This document shows, piece by piece, positions 15,125 through 23,066 of a DNA stretch of 64,000 nt. The stretch is from the NCBI GenBank assembly GCA_963717445.1, contig OY970334.1:124001-188000 (forward strand), in the 5' to 3' direction. Origin of the DNA: JAGVPT01 sp963717445. Its GTDB lineage: Bacteria > Bacteroidota > Ignavibacteria > UBA10030 > UBA8401. The notes beneath the pieces were generated by a model. That model did not search any database, was not told the DNA's origin, and saw only the letters and a list, made by a program, of their open reading frames with translations. Every line of letters begins with the position of its first letter. The stretch's first letter is position 1. The translations under genes and the position numbers were made by a program.

Positions 15125-16068
15125 ACGGCGATGCGGAAGTAATACAGCGAGTCGTTCCTTATTCGCGATCAATGCCGAAGACCGTCATAGATTTCATTGA
15201 ATTAATGAAGCCGGAATTGACGTTGCTTTCGGTGCTGACCGCTATTTGTTCTTTTTACCTTGCCCATCTCGGTTCGTGGAGCGCTGCGGATTTTTGGGCG
15301 CTGGTAAACCTCGCGCTTGGAACAACCCTTGTTGGTGGAGGGGCTGGAGCTCTCAACCAATATCTCGAACGACATTATGATGGGTTAATGAAGCGGACAG
15401 AAAGGCGCCCGCTGCCGTCGGGCCGCCTCATGCCGGCGACGGTCCTGGCCTTCGGAATTTTCTTGTCGAGCATTGGCCTTCTGGAATTAGCTTTTCTCGT
15501 GAATACCCTAACAGGATTTCTTGGCGTTGTTACACTAACGACGTATCTTTTTCTGTACACACCGCTGAAACGTATTTCTCCAATCGCTACGACGATTGGA
15601 GGAATCCCGGGAGCACTGCCGCCATTGATGGGGTGGGTTGCGGCCCGGAATGAAATTACCTCCGGAGCCATGATCCTCTTTGTGATCCTTTTTTTGTGGC
15701 AAATGCCGCACTTCTTCTCGCTGGCATGGCTCTACAGGAAAGATTACTCCCGGGCGGGGTATCGTCTGCTCACGGTTGTTGATGAAAGTGGAACGAGAAC
15801 TTCGCGCCATGTTCTTGCAAACTGCTCGGCACTTATTCCGATGAGTTTGATCCCTTCGGTTCTCGGGATGACCTCCATGTTGTATTTTATCGGTGCTCTG
15901 GCTGCAGGAATTGTCTTCCTCCTTTTTGGAATCATGTTCGCCACCTCATTTATATCTGCACAAGAAGAGAACCTTGTGCGGACAAATCTGTCCGCCCGTC
16001 GGCTGTTTTTTGCTTCTTTGGTTTACCTTCCGGTGTTATTTATCCTGATGGTGATCGATAAAGTATAA
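15121..16068 (+). CDS. ctaB: Protoheme IX farnesyltransferase (heme O synthase)
   Basis: 315 residues, UbiA prenyltransferase superfamily with about nine hydrophobic helices. The first Asp-rich region is NQYLERHYDGLMKRTERRPL, in which N/D residues bind Mg-diphosphate and the R-P-L tail is typical of CyoE/CtaB. The second region includes YRKDYSRAGYRLL. It adds farnesyl to heme B to make heme O, the substrate of the preceding CtaA. Four-base overlap with ctaA indicates coupled translation. Confidence 0.95.
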   Translation: MNGDAEVIQRVVPYSRSMPKTVIDFIELMKPELTLLSVLTAICSFYLAHLGSWSAADFWALVNLALGTTLVGGGAGALNQYLERHYDGLMKRTERRPLPSGRLMPATVLAFGIFLSSIGLLELAFLVNTLTGFLGVVTLTTYLFLYTPLKRISPIATTIGGIPGALPPLMGWVAARNEITSGAMILFVILFLWQMPHFFSLAWLYRKDYSRAGYRLLTVVDESGTRTSRHVLANCSALIPMSLIPSVLGMTSMLYFIGALAAGIVFLLFGIMFATSFISAQEENLVRTNLSARRLFFASLVYLPVLFILMVIDKV

Positions 16069-16141
16069 ATTGCCTTGTTCCTTGACCATGCGACTCTATT
16101 GGACAAGACCAATGGGCAAACCACTACTAGAAAGTGATACA

Positions 16142-16170
16142 TTGTAAACGCTATTTTCTTTCATTATATT
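16142..16170 (+). promoter_or_regulatory. Possible promoter for ABC-sco-DUF420 genes
   Basis: TTGTAA at 16142-16147, a 17-base spacer and TATATT at 16165-16170, the same -10 and spacing as the promoter at 3706. It lies 31 bases before the ABC ATPase ATG, in the 132-base gap after ctaB. Confidence 0.5.
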
Positions 16171-16200
16171 ATACTTAGCTGGTTTTCAATCAACGTATTC

Positions 16201-17148
16201 ATGAATATTCCTATTATAATCATTTCAAATATTTCCCACGAGTACGCCGATCGTAGGGCTCTCAATGATGTATCACTAAAAGTGAGCAAGGGAGAAATCT
16301 TTGGCTTCCTAGGTCCGAACGGTGGCGGCAAGACGACGATGTTTAAAATACTTTCGACGGCGATAGTGCCCACGGGCGGCAGGGCTGAAATTTGCGGCTA
16401 CGATGTCGTTGCAAACTCTTCGGAAGTAAGAAAACATGTCGGTGTGGTTTTCCAATCGCCGAGCGTTGACGTTAAACTGACGGTGAAAGAGAATCTGCGA
16501 TTTCAGGGGTTATTGCAAGGTCTGCACGGCGCAACTGCGATGAAAAGAATCGACAATGTGCTCCGCCATTTGAAACTTGAGGACCGTAAACACGATATCG
16601 TTGAAAAGCTCTCGGGCGGCTTGCAGCGGCGCGTTGAAATCGGCAAAGGCTTGCTGCACATGCCCGATGTTCTCATCCTCGACGAGCCGAGCACTGGTCT
16701 TGACCCAGGCGCCCGCAGAGATTTATGGGAGTATTTGCTTCAACTTCGCAGCCATACGGGCATTACAATTGTGATCACATCTCATATTCTCGAAGAAGCG
16801 GAGCACTGCGACCGGCTTGCCATTCTAGACAAAGGGTCTCTGGTCGCTCTTGGAACTCCGGACACGTTAAAACGAGAAGTGGGAGGGGAAGTCATTTCAA
16901 TCGTCGCAAAAAATCCCGATGAACTTCGCGGCGTGCTGAAAAAGAAATTTAAGCTCGAGTCAACGATTGTGGAGAATACGATTCGAGTGGAGAAGGAGAA
17001 GGGGCATCAATTTGTTCCAAGAATTGTCGAGGCGTTTCCGGGAAAAATCACTTCTATTTCTGTAGGAAAGCCGACACTTGAAGATGTGTTCATTCACCGG
17101 ACAGGACACAGACTGCAGAATGAGACTTCAAATGGGGCGGACGAATGA
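16201..17148 (+). CDS. ABC-2-type exporter, ATP-binding protein
   Basis: 315 residues. Walker A is GPNGGGKTT (38-46; the usual Ala is Gly), the signature is LSGGLQRRVEIGKGL, and Walker B is VLILDEPSTGLDPGARRDLW. The C-terminal 90 residues match the extension seen in drug/polysaccharide exporters of the CcmA/DrrA type. It powers the permease encoded by the overlapping next gene. Between ctaB and a Sco gene it may export a compound needed for oxidase biogenesis, but no substrate can be read from the sequence. Confidence 0.92.
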   Translation: MNIPIIIISNISHEYADRRALNDVSLKVSKGEIFGFLGPNGGGKTTMFKILSTAIVPTGGRAEICGYDVVANSSEVRKHVGVVFQSPSVDVKLTVKENLRFQGLLQGLHGATAMKRIDNVLRHLKLEDRKHDIVEKLSGGLQRRVEIGKGLLHMPDVLILDEPSTGLDPGARRDLWEYLLQLRSHTGITIVITSHILEEAEHCDRLAILDKGSLVALGTPDTLKREVGGEVISIVAKNPDELRGVLKKKFKLESTIVENTIRVEKEKGHQFVPRIVEAFPGKITSISVGKPTLEDVFIHRTGHRLQNETSNGADE

Positions 17149-17924
17149 ACATCATGAATGAAATCGTATTCCCCGCTTATTCGCTATGGATGCGCGAGCT
17201 TATTCGATTCATCCGGCAGCGGAGCAGAATAATCGGAGTTATCGGATCGCCCGTCCTTTTTTGGTTCTTCATCGGATCGGGACTTGGCACCTCGTTCAGA
17301 ACAACTTCGCCTCTTGGCGGAGCGAACTATCTCGAATATTTTTTCCCGGGGACGCTCTTGTTGATCATGTTGTTCACGGCAATTTTTTCAACCATTTCCA
17401 TTATTGAAGACAGGAAGGAAGGCTTCCTTCAATCGGTCCTCGTCGCACCGATTTCCAGTGCAAGCATTGCGCTTGGTAAAATCTTCGGCGGTGCAACGCT
17501 TGCCGTGATCCAGGCGATTATTTTCCTTGCACTCGCGCCGCTCGTCGGCTTTTCGTTCACGATTTTTCAGTTCTGCGCGATGGCCGCACTCCTTTTCTTT
17601 ATCGGCTTCGGACTAACCGGGCTGGGATTTCTTATCGCCTGGCAAATGGAATCGACCCAGGGGTTTCATGCAATCATGAATTTATTTTTAATTCCGTTGT
17701 GGCTGTTATCCGGCTCTCTCTTCCCGATGGATGGAGCTCCGGCATGGCTGAAGGATATCATGGCGGTCAATCCGCTTACGTATTCGATCTCCGCGACACG
17801 AATAATGTTGTACCACCGCGTTCATAGCCAAGAATCCGATTTCATTTTTTCATTAGCCGTTATTTTTTTATTTTGCGTCGCCGTGTTCTTTGGATCGATG
17901 CTTATTGTAAGGAAGAAGTCATGA
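17145..17924 (+). CDS. ABC-2-type exporter permease
   Basis: 259 residues with six hydrophobic segments. The motif EDRKEGFLQSVLVAPISSASIALGK in the first cytoplasmic loop and the stretch NLFLIPLWLLSGSLFPMDGAPAWLK (FLSG-like ABC-2 signature) identify the family. It begins within the ATPase gene (ATGA overlap) and its stop overlaps the sco start, so all three are one transcription unit. Substrate unknown. Confidence 0.92.
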   Translation: MNIMNEIVFPAYSLWMRELIRFIRQRSRIIGVIGSPVLFWFFIGSGLGTSFRTTSPLGGANYLEYFFPGTLLLIMLFTAIFSTISIIEDRKEGFLQSVLVAPISSASIALGKIFGGATLAVIQAIIFLALAPLVGFSFTIFQFCAMAALLFFIGFGLTGLGFLIAWQMESTQGFHAIMNLFLIPLWLLSGSLFPMDGAPAWLKDIMAVNPLTYSISATRIMLYHRVHSQESDFIFSLAVIFLFCVAVFFGSMLIVRKKS

Positions 17925-18556
17925 AATTCTCATCACGCAAGATATCATTTCGGTCGATTTTTCTTTGGGGATTGTTAGGGTTTGTTATCGCATCGGTTAT
18001 TTTTTCGTTTTTGTACACGGAGTTTAAATCTCCTGCGAAGAGTTCTTTGCCCAGTTTGAGTGTTGTTCCGGATTTCACTTTGACAGAGCGGAGTGGTGCA
18101 AAAGTTCCGCTTTCCGATCTAAAAGGGAAAACGTGGATCGCCGATTTCATCTTTACAAATTGCGGCGGCAGTTGCCCCGTTATGTCCAGCACCATGGCAA
18201 ATTTTCAAGAACAATTGAAGAACGTCAACAACGTTCTTCTTGTTTCATTCACAGTCGATCCTGAACGGGACACTCCTCAGGTTCTGCGAGACTATGCTGA
18301 CCTCTATAAGGCGTCTGCTTCTCGCTGGTTGTTTCTCACCGGTGAAAAGGACAAAATTGATTATCTGACGCGGAAGGGATTCCATCTCGCCCTTGCTGCA
18401 GACTCTGGCTCAACCGTCGAACCGATCATCCATAGCACGATGTTTGTCCTCGTAGACAGGCAGGGAATCATACGAGGTTATTATGACTCGAGTGATGAGA
18501 AGGCGCTGGGGCAGATTATAACGGATGCACGAACCCTTGCAGCAGAAAAAAATTAG
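17921..18556 (+). CDS. SCO1/SenC-type copper chaperone
   Basis: 211 residues from ATG 17921 (GTAAGGAAG upstream). One N-terminal hydrophobic anchor (about 12-32) and a thioredoxin-like domain follow. Copper ligands are C81-x3-C85 (TNCGGSCPVM) and H171 (IIHSTMF). VDPERDTPQVLRDYA is also diagnostic. Sco proteins deliver copper to, or reduce the cysteines of, the CuA site of subunit II, encoded 4 kb upstream. Overlap with the permease gene indicates co-translation. Confidence 0.93.
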   Translation: MKFSSRKISFRSIFLWGLLGFVIASVIFSFLYTEFKSPAKSSLPSLSVVPDFTLTERSGAKVPLSDLKGKTWIADFIFTNCGGSCPVMSSTMANFQEQLKNVNNVLLVSFTVDPERDTPQVLRDYADLYKASASRWLFLTGEKDKIDYLTRKGFHLALAADSGSTVEPIIHSTMFVLVDRQGIIRGYYDSSDEKALGQIITDARTLAAEKN

Positions 18557-18560
18557 CGAT

Positions 18561-18974
18561 ATGAATTTGACGATTTTCCCGACAATTAATGCCGTGCTCA
18601 ACGGACTGACGGCGATCCTGCTCCTGACAGGATATTTTTTTATTCTCCGCAAAAAACGATCGCTCCACAAAAAAATCATGCTGTCCGCGTTCTCTACTTC
18701 GACCCTTTTTTTAATATCATACCTGTATTACCATGCGCATGTCGGCTCTGTTCCCTTCAAAGGAACCGGTATCATGCGTCCCGTTTATTTCACGATCCTC
18801 ATCTCGCATACAATTCTTGCTGTGGTTATTGTTCCAATGGCAATCGTAACCCTGGCCCGGGGATTATCATCTCGGTTTGACAAGCACAGAAAACTTGCGC
18901 GTTTAACATTACCGCTCTGGTTATATGTTTCGGTAACGGGTGTTGTAGTCTATATGATGTTATACCATTTCTAA
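18561..18974 (+). CDS. DUF420 membrane protein (CtaM-like oxidase assembly factor)
   Basis: 137 residues from ATG 18561, four bases after the sco stop. Four hydrophobic helices. The patterns RSLHKKIMLSAFSTSTLFL, YYHAHVGSVPFKGTG and RFDKHRKLARLTLPLWLYVSVTGVVVY are those of DUF420. Family member CtaM is required for aa3 oxidase activity in Staphylococcus, and conserved His residues may bind heme or copper. The location beside sco and the oxidase supports the same role here. Confidence 0.85.
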   Translation: MNLTIFPTINAVLNGLTAILLLTGYFFILRKKRSLHKKIMLSAFSTSTLFLISYLYYHAHVGSVPFKGTGIMRPVYFTILISHTILAVVIVPMAIVTLARGLSSRFDKHRKLARLTLPLWLYVSVTGVVVYMMLYHF

Positions 18975-19057
18975 AATATGGCTTCCGGGCAAGCGAGCAT
19001 TACTCATTCCTTGTATTAGACATTCCTACAACCTGGGGCATCATTCTTAAGAAGAAC

Positions 19058-22027
19058 ATGTCTGGATACGACAAAATAAAATCTGGCATAGTACTGCTTC
19101 TTCTTTTCCTCCAATCCTCTTCAAATTCCTTTGCACAGCTTTATCCGTTCGACCATTACACGTCAAAAGATGGGCTGCTGATGGATTATGTTTTTGCCCT
19201 TTGCTGTGACTCACGTGGCTATATCTGGATTGGAACGAATGACGGCGTGAGCATCTATGATGGCGACGCATTTAACAATCTTACAGTGGCAGACGGACTG
19301 TCTTACAGCCGTGTGAATTGTATAACAGAAAGTCGAAAACATCCCGGAAGCATTTGGATTGGCACGAACGGAGGGGGAGTAAGCAGGTGGGAGGCAAACA
19401 AATTTCAGACGTATCAGGTTAGCGCTACTCATCTGTCGAACATTGTTACATCGATTGCTGAGGATCTGCGGGGAACGCTGTGGTGTGGAACCGCCGATGG
19501 CTTGTTTCAGCTCTCTGGTAATGAGTTCAAACCGTTTGATCCATCGAGTATAAAAGGTACGGTTGTGGGAGTGACTCAATCTGCAGATGGAACATTGTGG
19601 GTGCTTATGCCCGATGTGCTTTACGAATCTGTTCCCGGCTCAGACTTTCTGCAGAGAGCAAATATCCAGCTCAGGCCGAACGCCGTTTCGGAATGTATCC
19701 ACACGTCGAGGGATTCGACTGTGTGGATTGGAACGTCGGACGGCGATCTATTGCAGATACGTGGCGGCAAGATTTTTCGACGGTTTGTTATAAAAAATAC
19801 CGCCATCAATTTTATATTGGATGATCGGAACGGCCTCTTGTTTGGGACAACACGTGGAGTTTTTCGTCTCCTCAACAACGGGACTGAACCGGTTCTTTTT
19901 TGTTCGACTTCCAACGGCTTACCCGATAATTTCGTTTCCAGCGGAGCTGTTGACATCGAAGGAAATCTGTGGCTTGGTTTGAACGGCAAGGGGGTTGTAA
20001 AGCTTGTAAATCGTTCCGTTTTTACTTATCCCTTCAAAGATTTGATATTTCCAGCAAATCATTCCGGCGCTGCAATGGACAGCGTTGAACATCTATGGGT
20101 TGTTTCATTGAGGGGAATATGGGAGTTGTGGAAAGGAAAAAATAATTTATGGCAGTCGTCGTTACACAAAGAAGTGGAAAAAGTAACAAAGCAAAAACCC
20201 TTTACACTGTTGTTTGATCCTCCGTCGCACTTGTGGACAGGTTTTGACGGAGGTGATATCGTTTGCTTCTCCCTAACCCCGGGAAATCAACGTTCGTCCA
20301 AACTAACTGTGTTAAGTCGATGGCGGCAGGGCAAAGAGTATCCCATTGGCGGTGCACCTATTTTTTTGTATAAAGATAGGGAAGGTTATTGTTGGTGCAG
20401 TATTTCTGATAACCACGGACTCTATCTCTTTGACCCAAATCGCAAGAATCCGTTTGTACGCTCATACATGGCGAGCGATGGGATGCCCGATAATTCAACC
20501 CGTGCGATTTTTGAAGACCGGGAGGGAAACTTTTGGTTCGGAGGTTATGACAACGGTTTGACCTTTCTTCCTGCAAATAAAAAGTTTCATGGGAGAGGAC
20601 GACGGTTTACAGCCGAGGACGGCCTGCCGAATATGTCGATTCGTACGATCATTCAGGACAGCGTGGGGGTCATTTGGGTCGGCACGCGTTACGGCGGTTT
20701 GGCGTATCTTCGCGACTCTACATTTCATACGCTTTCGTTGAAGGACGGTTTACTCAGCACTGCAGTGTGGTCGATGATTAATGACACAAACGGACACAAA
20801 TGGCTGGGAACTCAGTTGGGGTTTCAGGAAATGACGACTGCCGGGTCAATAAAATTTTCCTCAAAAAAGGAGCTGACTGGTCCGCCTGTGTATGAGTGCG
20901 GGGAGATGAGGGAGGGAACGCTGTGGCTCGTCACCGACGCCGGCGTTACGTTCTATGACCGGCGACATGACGTGCAAAGTAATGTACCTCCTCCGATTTA
21001 TATTTCGCGCGTTCTCGTCAACGGCGTAGAAGCGAACAGCGACTCGTCGCAGGAATTCGCTTACGATCAGAATAATATTTCCATCGATGTCATCGGGCTC
21101 AGCCTAAAGGATGAGAAAGCCGTCCAGTATCAGTACAAACTTGTGGGAGCGGATACCGGATGGAGCGACCAAACGCGCCGTCATCGTATAGTATTTGCCG
21201 CGTTATCGCCTGGAACATACACGTTTATGGCGCGTGCAATTAACGGGAATGGCATTGTAAGCGTTCAACCCGCAACGTTTTCGTTCACAATTGCCCCTGC
21301 TTTATGGAGGCAATGGTGGTTCATCATGCTTGCCGTTCTTCTTGTCATTGCCGTTTGTTTTTTCTTAATATGGTCGCGTGTAGAACGCTTGCTGGAAATC
21401 GAGCGGATAAAATCACGAATAGCTGCCGACCTGCACGATGAGATTGGCGCAGGCCTGACGCGCATCGCCATACTCTCTTCCGTTATCGAACGGGATCTGC
21501 CACAAAAGGAGAATCATGGTCCAGCCGATCTCGAAGCTACAGATTCGTTAAAGAAGATCGGCGACACGGCCCGCGACCTGGTCGAATCGATGAGTGACGT
21601 TGTTTGGTCGCTCGGACTAAGCAAGGAACCTCTAGAGCGACTTGTTCAGCGTTTTCGTTCTTTTGCGTTCGAGGCCTGTGAGGCGAAAAACATTACATTA
21701 AAATTTTCAATTGATGATAGAATATTCTCCCTTCATGTTCCCCCTGAAAACGCGCGGAACATCCTCTTGTGTGCAAAGGAAGCAATGACGAACGTCGTCC
21801 GTCATTCCGGATGCTCTGAAGCGGATGTCGAATTTATCTTTGAACGGAACGGAGTTACTTTGAACATCTCTGACAACGGAAAGGGGTTTCAAACTCGCGA
21901 GGATAACACTGGGCACGGTTTGACGAATATGAAGAAGCGGGCAGAGCAATCGGGCGGGTCGTTTACAATGATTTCTAAATTAGGAGAGGGAACACGGATT
22001 CAAGCGAATTTTCCCGCAGCCCGATGA
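19058..22027 (+). CDS. Propeller-sensor histidine kinase (two-component regulator propeller, Y_Y_Y, HisKA_3)
   Basis: 989 residues. A signal peptide (to about residue 27) is followed by about a dozen propeller blades with the recurring WIGTxxGG and DSxGxIWxGT patterns (about 30-640). A Y_Y_Y-type beta domain follows (about 645-725), then one membrane helix (about 736-760). The cytoplasmic kinase has H793 in ADLHDEIGAGLTRI (HisKA_3) and an HATPase domain with N-box KEAMTNVVRH and G-boxes DNGKGF and GHGLTNM. This is the periplasmic-sensor type common in Bacteroidota. The response regulator lies 88 bases downstream and is the likely partner. The ligand is unknown. Confidence 0.93.
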   Translation: MSGYDKIKSGIVLLLLFLQSSSNSFAQLYPFDHYTSKDGLLMDYVFALCCDSRGYIWIGTNDGVSIYDGDAFNNLTVADGLSYSRVNCITESRKHPGSIWIGTNGGGVSRWEANKFQTYQVSATHLSNIVTSIAEDLRGTLWCGTADGLFQLSGNEFKPFDPSSIKGTVVGVTQSADGTLWVLMPDVLYESVPGSDFLQRANIQLRPNAVSECIHTSRDSTVWIGTSDGDLLQIRGGKIFRRFVIKNTAINFILDDRNGLLFGTTRGVFRLLNNGTEPVLFCSTSNGLPDNFVSSGAVDIEGNLWLGLNGKGVVKLVNRSVFTYPFKDLIFPANHSGAAMDSVEHLWVVSLRGIWELWKGKNNLWQSSLHKEVEKVTKQKPFTLLFDPPSHLWTGFDGGDIVCFSLTPGNQRSSKLTVLSRWRQGKEYPIGGAPIFLYKDREGYCWCSISDNHGLYLFDPNRKNPFVRSYMASDGMPDNSTRAIFEDREGNFWFGGYDNGLTFLPANKKFHGRGRRFTAEDGLPNMSIRTIIQDSVGVIWVGTRYGGLAYLRDSTFHTLSLKDGLLSTAVWSMINDTNGHKWLGTQLGFQEMTTAGSIKFSSKKELTGPPVYECGEMREGTLWLVTDAGVTFYDRRHDVQSNVPPPIYISRVLVNGVEANSDSSQEFAYDQNNISIDVIGLSLKDEKAVQYQYKLVGADTGWSDQTRRHRIVFAALSPGTYTFMARAINGNGIVSVQPATFSFTIAPALWRQWWFIMLAVLLVIAVCFFLIWSRVERLLEIERIKSRIAADLHDEIGAGLTRIAILSSVIERDLPQKENHGPADLEATDSLKKIGDTARDLVESMSDVVWSLGLSKEPLERLVQRFRSFAFEACEAKNITLKFSIDDRIFSLHVPPENARNILLCAKEAMTNVVRHSGCSEADVEFIFERNGVTLNISDNGKGFQTREDNTGHGLTNMKKRAEQSGGSFTMISKLGEGTRIQANFPAAR

Positions 22028-22046
22028 ACTACATATCTATGTAGTT
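22027..22046. promoter_or_regulatory. 20-bp palindrome, site A (putative regulator binding site)
   Basis: AACTACATA-TC-TATGTAGTT: perfect 9-bp arms around two bases. It starts on the last base of the kinase stop codon and lies 70 bases before the response regulator gene. No U-run follows, so a terminator is unlikely. The same arms recur at 22836. Confidence 0.6.
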
Positions 22047-22115
22047 GCCTTGTCGGAAGTAAAACAGTAGATTCCTTTTGCCAATTTCACAACAATCATA
22101 ACGAATCGTAATATA

Positions 22116-22757
22116 ATGGACGCAAATGATGCCATCCATGTGGCAATCATTGACGACGACGTCGAGATGAGAAAGGGCCTTCGCAGTATCATCGATCAAG
22201 CGGAGGGTTTCACCTGCTCCGACTTCACAAACGGATCGGCGTTCCTTGAAACTCTTGATGAAAATCCCCCGGACGTCGTGCTGATGGACATTGGGATGCC
22301 CGACAAATCGGGCATTGAATGGGTTGAGATTTTAAAGGAACGGTATCCACATATACAATGTCTGATGTTAACCGTTCACAGCGATGAGGAGAAGATCTTT
22401 CAATCGTTACGCGCTGGTGCAGTGGGGTATCTTCTCAAAACCACAGCTCCCGAAAAGCTTCTGAGCTCTATTCGTGAGACGTATGCCGGCGGGGCGCCGA
22501 TGTCCGGCGAAGTTGCAAGAAAAGTATTGACATATTTTCAGCAGCCAAAACAATCGACCGTATTCTCCACGTTATCTCAACGGGAACTTGACGTTCTTCT
22601 TGCTTTAACCGAAGGATACACGTACAAGTCAATCGCAGAGAAATTATTTGTCAGCGTAAATACAGTTCGTTTTCATCTCCGCAATATTTATGCAAAGCTC
22701 CATGTTCGATCCCGGACTGAAGCAGTCGCAAAAGCGTTAAAGAATAAAGCCGTATAG
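22116..22757 (+). CDS. NarL/LuxR-type response regulator
   Basis: 213 residues. The receiver domain has the acidic pocket D13-D15, phospho-acceptor D58 (LMDIGMPD), T86 and K108. The C-terminal LuxR-type helix-turn-helix (about 145-210) reads LSQRELDVLLALTEGYTYKS followed by IAEKLFVSVNTVRFHLRNIY. HisKA_3 kinases normally pair with this class, so the upstream kinase is the presumed partner. The gene is bracketed by two identical palindromes (22027 and 22836), which may be its operators, suggesting autoregulation and control of the secreted-protein genes downstream. Confidence 0.94.
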   Translation: MDANDAIHVAIIDDDVEMRKGLRSIIDQAEGFTCSDFTNGSAFLETLDENPPDVVLMDIGMPDKSGIEWVEILKERYPHIQCLMLTVHSDEEKIFQSLRAGAVGYLLKTTAPEKLLSSIRETYAGGAPMSGEVARKVLTYFQQPKQSTVFSTLSQRELDVLLALTEGYTYKSIAEKLFVSVNTVRFHLRNIYAKLHVRSRTEAVAKALKNKAV

Positions 22758-23066
22758 CTTCATTTTGATCCTTCCATTTTGAAGCCTCTTGCCGCCTGGA
22801 TCTGACCTGCATCACATTTTTCATATTTCCCAAGAAACTACATAGATATGTAGTTGTAAGCGACGCCGGCATATAGTACTTTCCCCTACGTTCTTCCCCG
22901 TAGGAAATTGCCAATACTCAATTAGTATAAGCTTTTTGCCGTTACTTGTTATTGAAGCAGATTTTGCATTGCTGTTCGCAATAGCAATTCATTCAGTAAA
23001 AGTCTTTGAATGCCCACGATGCCGAAAATAAATCACCTTAACCACTAGACGGAGGGAGTCAAATCC
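22758..23066. other. Leader region of first T9SS protein gene
   Basis: About 310 bases with no gene. It contains palindrome site B (22836-22855) and a small hairpin CCTACG...CGTAGG near 22885-22904. A ribosome-binding site GGAGGG lies at about 23053. No clear -35/-10 pair was found. Confidence 0.5.
22836..22855. promoter_or_regulatory. 20-bp palindrome, site B (putative regulator binding site)
   Basis: AACTACATA-GA-TATGTAGTT: arms identical to site A, and the centre is its reverse complement, so the whole site is the exact reverse complement of site A. It lies 79 bases after the response regulator stop and 211 bases before the first secreted-protein gene. Confidence 0.6.

Noticed and set aside
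22027..22046. Palindrome as transcription terminator
   Set aside because: AT-rich stem with no T-run, and a second exact copy upstream of another gene; an operator fits better.
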